A DNA stretch of 64,000 bases from Flavobacterium xanthum (GTDB lineage: Bacteria > Bacteroidota > Bacteroidia > Flavobacteriales > Flavobacteriaceae): the NCBI RefSeq assembly GCF_900142695.1, contig NZ_FRBU01000004.1, forward strand, positions 62,001 through 126,000, given 5' to 3'. A model generated the notes under the pieces. The model did not search any database and was not told where the DNA came from. It worked only from the letters and a program-made list of their open reading frames with translations. Shown here one piece after another: positions 53,834 to 62,819 of the stretch (the stretch's first letter is position 1; each line of letters opens with the position of its first letter). The translations under genes were made by a program, and so were the position numbers.

Positions 53834-53878
53834 CAGTTTTTAGTATTCAGTAATATACGCACTGAATACTAAAAACTG
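53834..53878. repeat. Perfect inverted repeat between rlmD and the DUF6452 gene
   Basis: Two exact 18-base arms (53834-53851 beginning CAGTTTTTAGTATTC, and 53861-53878) flank a nine-base loop. Short CAGT-containing units (TTCAGT, CTCAGT) continue on the left side. It may serve as a terminator for rlmD, but it has the look of a simple-sequence intergenic repeat. Confidence 0.85.
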
Positions 53879-53889
53879 CAAACTGACTA

Positions 53890-55305
53890 CTATTTTCTTC
53901 TTTCTAAAAGCACCACGTTTTCTACGTGATGTGTTTGCGGAAACATATCCACCGGGCGCACCCGTGTTACTTTGTATTTCTCGTCCATTAAAGCCAAATC
54001 ACGGGCTTGTGTAGCTGAGTTACAACTTACATAAACCACTTTTTCAGGAGCAATTTTCATAATCTGTTCGATTACATCTTTATGCATTCCGTCTCTTGGT
54101 GGATCGGTGATAATTACATCTGGATGTCCGTGTTGTGCAATGAAGCTATCGTTAAACACGACTTTCATATCCCCTACAAAGAACTCGCAATTTGTAATTT
54201 CGTTGCGTTCCGCGTTTAATTTGGCATCTTTGATGGCTTCAGGAACACTCTCCACGCCAATTACTTTTTTAGCTTTTTTAGAAACAAACTGCGCAATCGT
54301 GCCCGTTCCAGTATACAAATCATAAACAATTTCATTACCCGTCAATCCAGCAAAATCTCTTGTTATTTTGTACAATTCATACGCTTGATCCGAATTGGTT
54401 TGGTAAAAAGATTTTGCATTAATACTAAATTTTAAACCTTCCATTTCTTCTAAGATGTAATCTCTTCCTTTGTATAATTTGATGTCGGTATCATATAAAG
54501 TGTCGTTTGCTTTACTGTTGATAACATATTGTAAAGAAGTAATTTGTGGAAACTTCTCATAGAGATGATCCAAGATTAGTTCTCTATTGGCTTTGTCATT
54601 TTCAAAAAACTGAATCAAAACCATGATTTCTCCCGTAGAAGCAGTGCGTAACATCAAGGTTCTCAACAAACCAGAATGTTCTCTTGGGTTAAAGAAGGTC
54701 AGTCCATTTGCATTAGCAAAATCTCGTACTTCATTGCGAATAGCATTTGATGGATCTTCCTGTAAATGGCATTTATTGATGTCCAAGATTTTATCCCACA
54801 TTTTTGGAATGTGAAATCCTAATGCGTTTCTGTTTCCTAAATCTTCGGTGCTGTCAATTTCTTTTTCGGTCAACCAACGGCTGTTCGAAAACGAAAATTC
54901 CATTTTGTTTCTATAAAAAAATTGTTTCTCCGATCCTAAAATGGGTTCAAATTCAGGAAGTTCCACTTTTCCAATGCGTTGCAAGTGATTCAACACTTCG
55001 TTTTGTTTGTAATACAGTTGTTGACTGTATTTCATATTCTGCCATTTACAACCACCACAAACACCAAAATGCTCGCAAATAGGTTCTATACGATGCTCTG
55101 AATATTCGTGAAAGTGAATCGCTTTTCCTTCGTAATACGCCTTGCGTTTCTTGAACGTTTGCACGTCGACTACATCGCCGGGCACTACATTAGGGATAAA
55201 AACTACTTTACCGTCGGGAGCTTTTGCCACCGATACTCCTTTTGCACCAGCATCAAGGACTTTTATTTGATGAAAGACAACTTTGTCTGTATTTTTCTTA
55301 GCCAT
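53890..55305 (-). CDS. rlmD: 23S rRNA (uracil-C5)-methyltransferase, RlmD type
   Basis: An RNA m5U methyltransferase of 471 residues. The N-terminal TRAM domain (about 8-70) precedes an iron-sulfur cluster site with CEHFGVCGGC. The SAM domain shows YDLYTGTGTIAQF, ITDPPRDGMH and the catalytic cysteine in VSCNSATQARDL, near residue 430. These are features of the RumA/RlmD family, which makes m5U1939 in E. coli 23S rRNA; the exact uridine is assumed. The gene seems to have a promoter so close that its message may lack a leader. Confidence 0.9.
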   Translation of the reverse strand: MAKKNTDKVVFHQIKVLDAGAKGVSVAKAPDGKVVFIPNVVPGDVVDVQTFKKRKAYYEGKAIHFHEYSEHRIEPICEHFGVCGGCKWQNMKYSQQLYYKQNEVLNHLQRIGKVELPEFEPILGSEKQFFYRNKMEFSFSNSRWLTEKEIDSTEDLGNRNALGFHIPKMWDKILDINKCHLQEDPSNAIRNEVRDFANANGLTFFNPREHSGLLRTLMLRTASTGEIMVLIQFFENDKANRELILDHLYEKFPQITSLQYVINSKANDTLYDTDIKLYKGRDYILEEMEGLKFSINAKSFYQTNSDQAYELYKITRDFAGLTGNEIVYDLYTGTGTIAQFVSKKAKKVIGVESVPEAIKDAKLNAERNEITNCEFFVGDMKVVFNDSFIAQHGHPDVIITDPPRDGMHKDVIEQIMKIAPEKVVYVSCNSATQARDLALMDEKYKVTRVRPVDMFPQTHHVENVVLLERRK

Positions 55306-55708
55306 AGCGCAAAAATAAGCGTTTGAATGGTTTTATAAATTCAATTTTGTAAATATTTTCAAAAAGTCTCCTTTTATTTTGTGTCTCATCTTGCTTTTCG
55401 CTGTAAATCCGCTTTCTTTTATCTTAAAATCGGCAACAAAAAGAGCTTGATAGCGCTCCCATGCTAGTGCAATTTTATTTTAGGGCCTTGTCAGCACCTC
55501 TTTTTCTATTGCAGTAGCGGTACACATGCCGTTTGTAGGCTTGGCCAAGCAATTCAAGCGCAACAACTGGAAAATAAAAGGACTAAAGCGATAACAAGGC
55601 CTAAGTCTACTCTAAATTTTTGTCTCTACATTGAAACAGTGTTGGTGTCGAAATTTAGCGATAGAAAAAGTTAAAAAAGGAGTGCGTACCTACCTGTTTC
55701 AGTATGCG
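55306..55708. other. Intergenic region with inverted repeats
   Basis: About 400 bases between the rlmD start and the MscS gene end. GGGCCTTGT (55483-55491) and ACAAGGCC (55594-55601) could enclose a 100-base structured region. A perfect 12-base palindrome GCTTGGCCAAGC is at 55539-55550. The local GC content is higher than that of other gaps. I see no open reading frame of note. Confidence 0.55.
55310..55339 (-). promoter_or_regulatory. Possible leaderless promoter of rlmD
   Basis: TATTTTTG on the minus strand (55317-55310) ends four bases before the ATG at 55305. TTTA (55339-55336) lies 18 bases upstream. Transcription would start at or next to the start codon. Confidence 0.45.
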
Positions 55709-57028
55709 TTAGGATTGGGAATATAAGTTAGCAGCACTTGCTTTTTGAGTGGGAACATTTCCTATATTTCTAAAATCTCTTCCCGTAGGTTCTTCAAAAA
55801 CTTCTAGTTGAAATTGAGAGGTTATAGTGAGCAAATGATCAAAAATATCGGATTTAATGACCTCATGTTTTTCCCATTCTTTTTCATAAGTAAAACAATA
55901 AATTTCTAAAGGCATCCCTTGAGAAGTTGGATCTAATTGGCGAACCATAGTCGTCATCTCGGTATTAATTTTAGGATTCGAAAGAAGATAATTTTCTGCG
56001 TAAACTCTAAAAACACCAATATTAGTTAGGCTTTTGATATTTACTGGATTGGACTCATTATCAATTAGAGAAGAATTGGATTTCTTGATCTCAATTTCTT
56101 TCTGAAGGATGTAATCTCTTATCAGTGTGTATTGCTTAAATTGTTCTAGCATTTGATTATCACAAAAACAAAAACTACTTACCTTAAGATAGATAGCTCT
56201 TTTGATTCTTCGTCCGCCTGAATTACTCATACCACGCCAGTTTTTAAAAGAATCAGTGATGAAAGCATAAGTTGGAATTGTAGTAATTGTTTTGTCCCAG
56301 TTTTGAACCTTGACGGTGCTTAAGTTGATGGACATGACGTCTCCATCAGCATCATATTTTGGCATGGCAATCCAATCGCCCACGCGTACCATATCATAAA
56401 CAGACATTTGAATACTCGCTACAAAACCTAAAATAGTGTCTTTGAAAATTAATAACAATATAGCGGTCATGGCTCCCATAGCACCTAAAAAGTAAAATGG
56501 ACTCTTTCCTAAAAGTAACGACAAAATAAGAATTCCACCTACGAAATAAACGACGATATTTAGTACTTGAATGTAACTCGTAATAGGTTTGTCCTTGAAA
56601 ATAGGAGATTTGGACAGAATGATATCAAATACCGCCAGCAAGGCAATAATGGTCCAAATGATGACCAAAAGAATTACAATCATCGCCAAAGTGACAATAT
56701 AACTAGACAGTTTTGTATATTCGACCAAAATGGAAGGCACGGTGAAAATGACAAGAACTGCTGGAATAATATAAGCAAGTTTGTCAAATATTTTTTTCTC
56801 AATTAAGAGGTCATCCCATGTCATCTTAGTTTTTAAAAACAGCTTATGTATTGCATTAACAATTAATTTTTTGGTAATCAACCAAGACACAATGCCTATG
56901 AGGAACAAACAAAAAAGAAGTATCGGGAGATTGATGTAATAAGCGATTCGGGGATCTATGTTAAAAAAATCAGTTAACCAGGAAGGATCTATATTTATGG
57001 AAGGGTATTTTTTGGCTAATACAATCAT
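55709..57028 (-). CDS. MscS-family mechanosensitive ion channel
   Basis: From the ATG at 57028 this is a 439-residue membrane protein. Helices lie at about 28-50 and 80-195, followed by the MscS beta domain with VGDWIAMPKYDADGDVMSINLSTVKVQN (in part) and the YAFITDSFKNWRGMS motif. The C-terminal cytoplasmic part contains a charged insert (about 300-330). It releases solutes on hypo-osmotic shock; it resembles the YbdG/large branch more than classic small MscS. I prefer this start to the in-frame ATG at 57046 because a promoter -7 element abuts that codon, which would put the upstream ATG outside the message. Confidence 0.87.
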   Translation of the reverse strand: MIVLAKKYPSINIDPSWLTDFFNIDPRIAYYINLPILLFCLFLIGIVSWLITKKLIVNAIHKLFLKTKMTWDDLLIEKKIFDKLAYIIPAVLVIFTVPSILVEYTKLSSYIVTLAMIVILLVIIWTIIALLAVFDIILSKSPIFKDKPITSYIQVLNIVVYFVGGILILSLLLGKSPFYFLGAMGAMTAILLLIFKDTILGFVASIQMSVYDMVRVGDWIAMPKYDADGDVMSINLSTVKVQNWDKTITTIPTYAFITDSFKNWRGMSNSGGRRIKRAIYLKVSSFCFCDNQMLEQFKQYTLIRDYILQKEIEIKKSNSSLIDNESNPVNIKSLTNIGVFRVYAENYLLSNPKINTEMTTMVRQLDPTSQGMPLEIYCFTYEKEWEKHEVIKSDIFDHLLTITSQFQLEVFEEPTGRDFRNIGNVPTQKASAANLYSQS

Positions 57029-57046
57029 TATCTTACTTTGTTTCAT

Positions 57047-57563
57047 ACAAAGGTAACATTCGCAAGTGAAGACAAGGTCAGATCCTTAGGATTGGCTTTT
57101 TCTTAACACTACACAATGGATTAACAGTAATCGAAAATTTTTACCAACGTGTTTTTTTTACCTAATTACAGTACTTGTTTCGACTAGTACAATTCAAATT
57201 TAGGTTATTTTGATTCCCTCTCTGAATCTGATTATTTTGAAGTTGGGAAATAGGCTTTGATTCCAATTACAAAAAGGAACGGTTTTGTAAATTAGTGGTA
57301 GCAGTCAAAAATAAAAAGATAATGAACCTTTGGCAGGAATACAATTTTATTTTTGAAAAATAAGAGCAGAGATCTACAATGAAAATCTATTTTTAGAAAC
57401 TAAGGACTTCATCTAGGCTGCTGTAGTTTCTCTATTTTTAAATTTGAATAGTGAAAAGGCCAACGGAAAAAATAGCGATACTCTATAAAAAATAGTATCA
57501 GTAATCTCAACATTGTCGTTTTGTTCTTTTACGCAACAAAGATAAATTCGGTTTTGCTTTATT
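57047..57563. other. Intergenic region upstream of the MscS gene
   Basis: About 520 AT-rich bases between the CPBP-DUF3738 gene and the MscS gene. Besides the MscS promoter, a second minus-strand -7 match TATCTTTG lies at 57544-57537. No gene, strong hairpin or repeat was seen. Confidence 0.5.
57048..57076 (-). promoter_or_regulatory. Probable promoter of the MscS gene, deciding its start
   Basis: TACCTTTG (57055-57048) matches the -7 element exactly. CTTG (57076-57073) is one base off -33, with a 17-base spacer. Transcription should begin near 57041, downstream of the first in-frame ATG (57046). Confidence 0.5.
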
Positions 57564-58850
57564 CTATTTTAGAAAGAGAATTGTGGTCTGTTCCAATTCC
57601 ATTCTTCGTTTGATCAACGAAAGGCCATATTTCTCTTCTAATTGTTTGCTCATACTTTCAAAATTGGTCGTTTGAAGGGTGAAATTATAAGTGTCTTTGA
57701 GGTCAGTTTTGTCGAAAGTCATTCGCTTGTTCTCTTTGGTCAAAGCTTCAACCAGCGATTTAATGTTGGATTTTTTGATGATGATTTCCTTCGGGTTTAT
57801 ACTCACCAAGTTTCCATGTGAATTATGAGTTGATTTGTGTTTAGATAACAGAGATGAGTTTGAAACTTTTAAATCCCAAACTTCCATGTGTTTACGGGTC
57901 TTTTTAATTTGGAAATCATAGGTTTTTGCTATTTGATTCAAAGCAATCCTTTTTGTTTGTGAACTGTCTTTTAATTTGTTTTTGAAATATACGTTCAAAG
58001 TTTGTTCAAGCTGGTTTTCATTATTGGTTTGTAACAAAATTTCATTTGTATTCAGTAATCGGGATAGAATTGTTTTTAGACTTACATTTTTGTAAGCTAG
58101 GCTATCCGGATAGTTTTGTTGCGTACTTTGAAGGTGTATGTCGTCAGTTTCTTCGATCTTGATGTAATACGCAGGATTTTCAAAGTTTAGTTTTTCAGAA
58201 TGGTTTGCGATGGATAGTATTCCAATTCCAATAAATAAAGCATTATGAAGCCCGTGCATTAAAAACCCTGAAATAAATCCATCACGAACCCTTAGATAGC
58301 CAATAATGAGGCCTAATATTATTTGTGGCGCTACTAAAAGTGGCGATAGAAGTAAAATGGTATAGGAAAACTCAAAATTAGTAATATGAACCATTCCAAA
58401 GAGCACAGCAGAAAAATAAAATATGAATTTGTATCTTTTAGTCCAGACTGAGCGTAGGAATGTTGTTGCTTTTTGTTGATTTCGTTTTCCTGTGAGTGAA
58501 GCTACTGCAACGATAAAATGCAATGCGTAATTGTCTTTGTAACGCAAATACAGGCGAAAGAGTAGCTCTTCGAAAAAAGGTATTATGATGACTACTACAA
58601 GCAAAAGCACTGGAATTGATACTGACTTGATCAAATTTTCCATTGCGTGGTTTTCAGGATCCACTAATCCTAGTTGTTCAAGACCACTAATCAAAAGAAT
58701 CAAAACTACCATAACAGGAATTTCAATTAGTAGTAAAGAAAGAAGCGTTTTGATTTTTTGAACTACGGTACGTTTTGGTCCTGCCTCGTCTTTAGGATTT
58801 TTTAAAAAGACCATTAAATTGAAGTAGTTTTCTTTGATCGCTTCCTGCAT
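57564..58850 (-). CDS. CPBP intramembrane protease fused to a DUF3738-like domain
   Basis: A protein of 428 residues. The first 215 form a CPBP (CAAX/Abi) membrane protease with about six helices. The catalytic motif is FFEELLFR (Glu94, Glu95, Arg99), with His155 (FGMVHITNF) and His199/Asn203 (MHGLHN). The last 200 residues are soluble and end with FDKTDLKDTYNFTLQ, then LEEKYGLSLIKRR, the characteristic ending of DUF3738 (TIGR03435) domains. I do not know of this fusion. The soluble part would sit across the membrane from, or beside, the protease site. The role may be regulated intramembrane proteolysis; this is inferred. Confidence 0.85.
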   Translation of the reverse strand: MQEAIKENYFNLMVFLKNPKDEAGPKRTVVQKIKTLLSLLLIEIPVMVVLILLISGLEQLGLVDPENHAMENLIKSVSIPVLLLVVVIIIPFFEELLFRLYLRYKDNYALHFIVAVASLTGKRNQQKATTFLRSVWTKRYKFIFYFSAVLFGMVHITNFEFSYTILLLSPLLVAPQIILGLIIGYLRVRDGFISGFLMHGLHNALFIGIGILSIANHSEKLNFENPAYYIKIEETDDIHLQSTQQNYPDSLAYKNVSLKTILSRLLNTNEILLQTNNENQLEQTLNVYFKNKLKDSSQTKRIALNQIAKTYDFQIKKTRKHMEVWDLKVSNSSLLSKHKSTHNSHGNLVSINPKEIIIKKSNIKSLVEALTKENKRMTFDKTDLKDTYNFTLQTTNFESMSKQLEEKYGLSLIKRRMELEQTTILFLK

Positions 58851-59172
58851 AGGAGTATTTTATAGTTTAATATTTAGTGTTGTAGAAAAAAATCTAATGG
58901 ACTGTTTAGGGAGGTGGTCTCATTTGAACAATGTTCCTTTCTCCTATGACAAACATAATCAAATCAATACGAAAAATAGCACATCAAGAAATATATTCAC
59001 AAGAATTTTAAGTTGGTATTATAGAAGTTTTCATCATTGACACACTAGTACTTCATTAGGATAGATGCACTTTTAGTTTTATGTGAATTTTAAACTTTCG
59101 TTAAAAAATGGCCTGGTTTAGACTATTTTTTGAGAAATGAACTAAATTTGAGAAAACAGAAAATCTATAATT
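58851..59172. other. Divergent intergenic region upstream of osmC
   Basis: The 320-base gap between the CPBP fusion gene and the divergent OsmC gene contains the OsmC promoter at its right end. Short frames occur but none has recognisable features. Confidence 0.5.
59117..59150 (+). promoter_or_regulatory. Probable promoter of the OsmC-family gene
   Basis: TAAATTTG (59143-59150) matches the -7 element exactly. TTTA (59117-59120) lies 22 bases upstream, one base from TTTG. The leader would be about 15 bases. Confidence 0.5.
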
Positions 59173-59583
59173 ATGAAAAGAAATGCAACCGCAGTCTGGA
59201 ATGGTTCACTCAAAGAAGGAGCCGGAAAATTGACGACACAAAGTACTACATTAAGCGATACACAATATTCATTCAAATCCCGTTTTGAAGAAGGAGTAGG
59301 GACAAACCCGGAAGAACTGATTGCGGCCGCACATTCAGGTTGCTTTACGATGCAACTTTCAGCCTATATTACGGAAGCTGGTTTTGAAATTGAAAGTATT
59401 GAAACCAAATGCGATATTGATTTGGTCGATGGAACCATTTTGACTTCACAATTAACGGTTACAGCAAAGGTTAGCGGAATAGCAGAAGATGCTTTTCAAC
59501 AATTAGTGACTAAGGCAGAAAAAAATTGTCCTATCTCCAAGGTGCTGAATGCCGCAATTTCTACTACGGCTACTTTAGCATAA
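59173..59583 (+). CDS. OsmC-family peroxiredoxin
   Basis: A 136-residue organic-hydroperoxide reductase-like protein of OsmC type. The two redox cysteines are in HSGCFTMQLS (near 56) and NCPISKVLN (near 119). The start MKRNATAVWNGSLKEGAG and the NPEELIAAAHS segment are family-typical. It detoxifies organic peroxides, using lipoyl or similar thiols in known members. It is monocistronic, with its own promoter and a perfect palindromic terminator. Confidence 0.93.
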   Translation: MKRNATAVWNGSLKEGAGKLTTQSTTLSDTQYSFKSRFEEGVGTNPEELIAAAHSGCFTMQLSAYITEAGFEIESIETKCDIDLVDGTILTSQLTVTAKVSGIAEDAFQQLVTKAEKNCPISKVLNAAISTTATLA

Positions 59584-59600
59584 GGAAATAAAAATTCCTC

Positions 59601-59640
59601 AAAGCAAAAAGGCTCGATTTAAATCGAGCCTTTTTGCTTT
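59601..59640. terminator. Perfect 40-base palindromic terminator
   Basis: The whole segment is an uninterrupted palindrome: the left half begins AAAGCAAAAAGGCTCG and the right half is its exact complement. It ends both the OsmC gene and the convergent SGNH hydrolase gene. Confidence 0.95.
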
Positions 59641-59651
59641 TGTATATCCCA

Positions 59652-60344
59652 TTATTTCTCTACTAAAACTTCTTTGATTGCTTTTTCAGCAAGCGGAGCC
59701 ATAACCTGATAACCCAATTTGTTAGGGTGCACACCATCACCGGAATAAGCACTTTTTAGTCCATCGCGTTCATCTCTCATGGCCGAAAAGTAATCAAGAT
59801 ATAGAATACCTTTCGCTTCAGCGTACTTTTTTATCATTTTATTGAGATCCACTACTTTTTGAGCTGGATTTTGATTGGGTTTCCAAGGGAAATCATAAGC
59901 AGGTAGCACGGAGCATAAAATCACTTTAATTTGATTTACATGTGCCAACTCAACCATTGAGACAATATTATTTGTAATCATTTGCAATGTTACTGGACCC
60001 GTATTGCCTGCAATGTCATTTATTCCTGCTAAAATAACTACTGCGCTAGGTTTTAAATCAATCACATCAGCTCTAAAGCGGATGAGCATTTGCGGAGTTG
60101 TTTGGCCACTAATACCGCGATTAAGGTATGGTTTTCCTGTAAAATATTCAGAATCAATGGTGCTCCAAAACTCTGTTATAGAATCGCCCATAAAAACTAT
60201 TCTCTTTTCTCCAGGCGCTACTGGTTGCAGCTGTGCATTCTCCTCTTGATATTTGCTTAAATTCGGCCAGTCCTGCGCTTGTGCTTTTCCTCCCATAATG
60301 ATAGATAAAAATAAGATACTATAAAGGAATTGAATTTTTTTCAT
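59652..60344 (-). CDS. Secreted SGNH/GDSL-family hydrolase
   Basis: A 230-residue esterase with a signal peptide ending GKAQA. The four SGNH blocks are FMGDSITEFW (catalytic Ser), RGISGQTT (Gly), VILAGINDIAGN (Asn) and DGVHPNKLGY (Asp and His). The family includes acyl-sugar esterases and platelet-activating-factor acetylhydrolase-like proteins. It acts outside the cytoplasm, perhaps removing acetyl groups from polysaccharides; the substrate is not known. Confidence 0.9.
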   Translation of the reverse strand: MKKIQFLYSILFLSIIMGGKAQAQDWPNLSKYQEENAQLQPVAPGEKRIVFMGDSITEFWSTIDSEYFTGKPYLNRGISGQTTPQMLIRFRADVIDLKPSAVVILAGINDIAGNTGPVTLQMITNNIVSMVELAHVNQIKVILCSVLPAYDFPWKPNQNPAQKVVDLNKMIKKYAEAKGILYLDYFSAMRDERDGLKSAYSGDGVHPNKLGYQVMAPLAEKAIKEVLVEK

Positions 60345-60460
60345 TTGTCCTTGGATTTAAAATTTCAAAATAAAATTAGGATGCGCCAAATGCAACCGAA
60401 TCAAACTTTTTTTGCTTTTTTGAAAGCTAGAGTAAAGAAGGTTGATTTTAAAAAGTTAAA

Positions 60461-61348
60461 TTAATCAAACAAATCAGAGGATAAATAGCGATCGCCACGA
60501 TCACAAATAATGGCTACAATCACGCCAGATTCTAAAGTGTTGGCTATTTTTACTGCTGCAGCAACAGAACCGCCACTGCTCATCCCTGCAAAAATGCCTT
60601 CTTCAAGTGCCAAACGTTTGGTCATTGCCCGAGCTTCTTTTTCTGAAACTTCAATTATGACATCGACTTTTGAGGAATCAAATATTTTTGGCAAATATTC
60701 TTGTGGCCATTTTCTAATTCCTGGAATTTGCGAGCCATCGCTAGGTTGTGCTCCTACAATTTGAATAGCTGGATTTTTTTCTTTTAAATAGGTAGAAGTT
60801 CCTATAATGGTTCCTGTAGTTCCCATTGCGGAGACAAAATGGGTCACGGTTCCTTCCGTATCGGTCCATATTTCTGGACCTGTTGTTTTGTAATGTGCTT
60901 TCCAGTTGTCGTCATTGGCAAACTGATTGAGCATAATATAGCCGCCTTCGGCTACTTTTTTGTCAGCATAATCTCTAGAACCAATAATTCCTGTTGCAGC
61001 GGGCGTTAAAATCACTGTAGCGCCATAAGCGCGCATGGTTTGGGTGCGTTCCTTAGTAGAGTCTTCTGGAAGTACCAATTCGATTTCGATATTGAATAAT
61101 TTGGCTATCATTGCTAATGCAATCCCCGTGTTGCCGCTTGTAGCCTCAATCAGCTTATCTCCTTTTTTTATATCTCCTCTTTCTAGTGCTGATTTGATCA
61201 TATTGTACGCCGCTCGGTCTTTTAAACTGCCTCCCGGATTATTTCCTTCCAGTTTCAGTAAAAGTTTTACGTTTTTATTTTGTACCAAATTAGTAGATTC
61301 TACCAAAGGTGTATTACCAATAAGGTCTAATATTTTGAATGATTTCAT
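60461..61348 (-). CDS. cysM: Cysteine synthase B
   Basis: A PLP enzyme of 295 residues that makes cysteine from O-acetylserine and sulfide or thiosulfate. The PLP lysine is Lys43 (GGSLKDRAAYNM), followed by the phosphate loop TSGNTGIAL and the C-terminal GMSSGGSVAAAVK. The short length and the RKWPQEYLPKIFD segment fit CysM better than CysK. A perfect minus-strand -7 element lies at 61505-61498, giving a leader of about 145 bases, but its -33 match is poor. Confidence 0.92.
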   Translation of the reverse strand: MKSFKILDLIGNTPLVESTNLVQNKNVKLLLKLEGNNPGGSLKDRAAYNMIKSALERGDIKKGDKLIEATSGNTGIALAMIAKLFNIEIELVLPEDSTKERTQTMRAYGATVILTPAATGIIGSRDYADKKVAEGGYIMLNQFANDDNWKAHYKTTGPEIWTDTEGTVTHFVSAMGTTGTIIGTSTYLKEKNPAIQIVGAQPSDGSQIPGIRKWPQEYLPKIFDSSKVDVIIEVSEKEARAMTKRLALEEGIFAGMSSGGSVAAAVKIANTLESGVIVAIICDRGDRYLSSDLFD

Positions 61349-61708
61349 GCTATTTTTTATTTTAAATTTGAATTAGAATGCGTAATTGTTACTTCTGAAT
61401 GCTTTTATAGCTCCCTTTTTTAAAAATAGCAACAAGTATAGCAGAAAGGAATATAGTTGTAATGCGATGACATTCGGATTTGTTTTGTAGTGAAATACAA
61501 AGATATTGAACTATTTTGAATTATTTCCTTCAAAAACAGAAAGCGATCTTGTTTATGGAGGTACTTTTGTTACATAAAAGGATCAAAGTTCTTCGAATTG
61601 TTCGAAAAGGAGAGTGAAATTGTATTTGTGTTCTTTTATAATCTACGAGGGCCAATTAGTAGTTTTAATGAAAGTATTTTTTTTAAATTAGCCAATAAAT
61701 AACAATCC
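61349..61708. other. Divergent intergenic region upstream of cysM
   Basis: The 360-base gap between cysM and the DUF1003 gene holds TATCTTTG on the minus strand (61505-61498) as a possible cysM -7 element. I see no gene or strong structure. Confidence 0.5.
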
Positions 61709-62407
61709 ATGAAAAGTAATTTGACTTTTATTAGTGATATTTCTAAGAAAGAATTCCCACTTGCTGATAAAGTTTCGGCAAAAACAATCCGAAATCCCAT
61801 ATTGGCACTTATAGAAAATGATTTTCCTGATTTTGATAAAACTAAATTTTTAGCAATTGAGGAGCTGAATATGTATCGAGAGAAATACATTTCAAATTAT
61901 TTGCTAGTTGAAATAGGAGAGTTGTCCAATCTGGAGGCAAAGGTTATTAATTCTTTGAGCGAAGACAAATCATTGGTGAGTGGCGTTGAAGACGAATTAG
62001 GTGCTCGCACAGTAGGTCAAAAAGTTGCAGATCAGGTGGCAGGTTTTGGCGGAAGCTGGAAATTTATTATTCTTTTTGGGGTATTTATTATGCTTTGGAT
62101 TTTAGCAAATATTTATATTTTGCTGAATAAAGGGTTTGATCCTTATCCTTTTATTTTATTGAATTTAATTTTATCTTGTTTGGCCGCACTTCAAGCTCCA
62201 GTAATTATGATGAGCCAGAATCGTCAAGAAGAAAAGGATCGGGAAAGAGCCAAAAAAGATTATATGATTAATCTCAAATCAGAACTTGAAATCCGAATGC
62301 TTCATGAAAAACTAGATCATTTGATTATGCATCAGCAAGAAGAATTAATAGAAATTCAGAAAGTCCAAATCGAAATGATGAATGATATTCTGTCAAGAAT
62401 TAAATAA
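61709..62407 (+). CDS. DUF1003-domain membrane protein
   Basis: A protein of 232 residues. The N-terminal 110 residues are soluble and charged. The DUF1003 core begins with QKVADQVAGFGGSWKFI and contains two membrane helices (about 128-148 and 150-170). It ends QEEKDRERAKKDYMINLKSE (in part) plus a coiled-coil tail. The family is widespread and uncharacterised. It is not obviously in an operon. Confidence 0.88.
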   Translation: MKSNLTFISDISKKEFPLADKVSAKTIRNPILALIENDFPDFDKTKFLAIEELNMYREKYISNYLLVEIGELSNLEAKVINSLSEDKSLVSGVEDELGARTVGQKVADQVAGFGGSWKFIILFGVFIMLWILANIYILLNKGFDPYPFILLNLILSCLAALQAPVIMMSQNRQEEKDRERAKKDYMINLKSELEIRMLHEKLDHLIMHQQEELIEIQKVQIEMMNDILSRIK

Positions 62408-62425
62408 TTTTTTGAAGGGAAAAAG

Positions 62426-62719
62426 TCAGAAATAAAGCGAATAATAGTGTTTAAAAAAATAACCTCCAATCATAAAAATACCATTTAAGATAGCGGAGGT
62501 AATAATCCATTTTCTGTAATTTCTATTGTTGTCAATCAAATTCAAACCAACAATTCCCAGAAATAATAAGGTCGTAAAAAGGGCTGGATACATCTTGAAA
62601 GCGCCGGAAAAATCACCTTGTACTAACAGTAAAAAACCCCTCTGAAAACCGCATCCCAAACACTCCATCCCAAAGAGGGTTTTGCTTAAACACGGGAGCA
62701 TATATTTTTCTAAATCCAA
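62426..62719 (-). CDS. DUF2752-family membrane protein
   Basis: A 97-residue protein with the hallmark MECLGCGFQRGFLLL, the C-x-x-C-G-x-x-R motif of DUF2752, and two further hydrophobic segments (about 42-58 and 72-88). The function is unknown. It is convergent with the DUF1003 gene. Confidence 0.86.
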   Translation of the reverse strand: MDLEKYMLPCLSKTLFGMECLGCGFQRGFLLLVQGDFSGAFKMYPALFTTLLFLGIVGLNLIDNNRNYRKWIITSAILNGIFMIGGYFFKHYYSLYF

Positions 62720-62819
62720 GGGTTTTATTTTTTACAATTTTACAAAAAAATAAGTAACGTTTGAAAAAATAAGTAGGTAATTTTAAATTCATTACTTTTG
62801 GAATCTGATATTCTAAAAG

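Noticed and set aside
58834..59040. 68-codon plus-strand frame upstream of the OsmC gene
   Set aside because: It starts inside the opposite-strand CPBP gene, and its composition does not look like a real protein.
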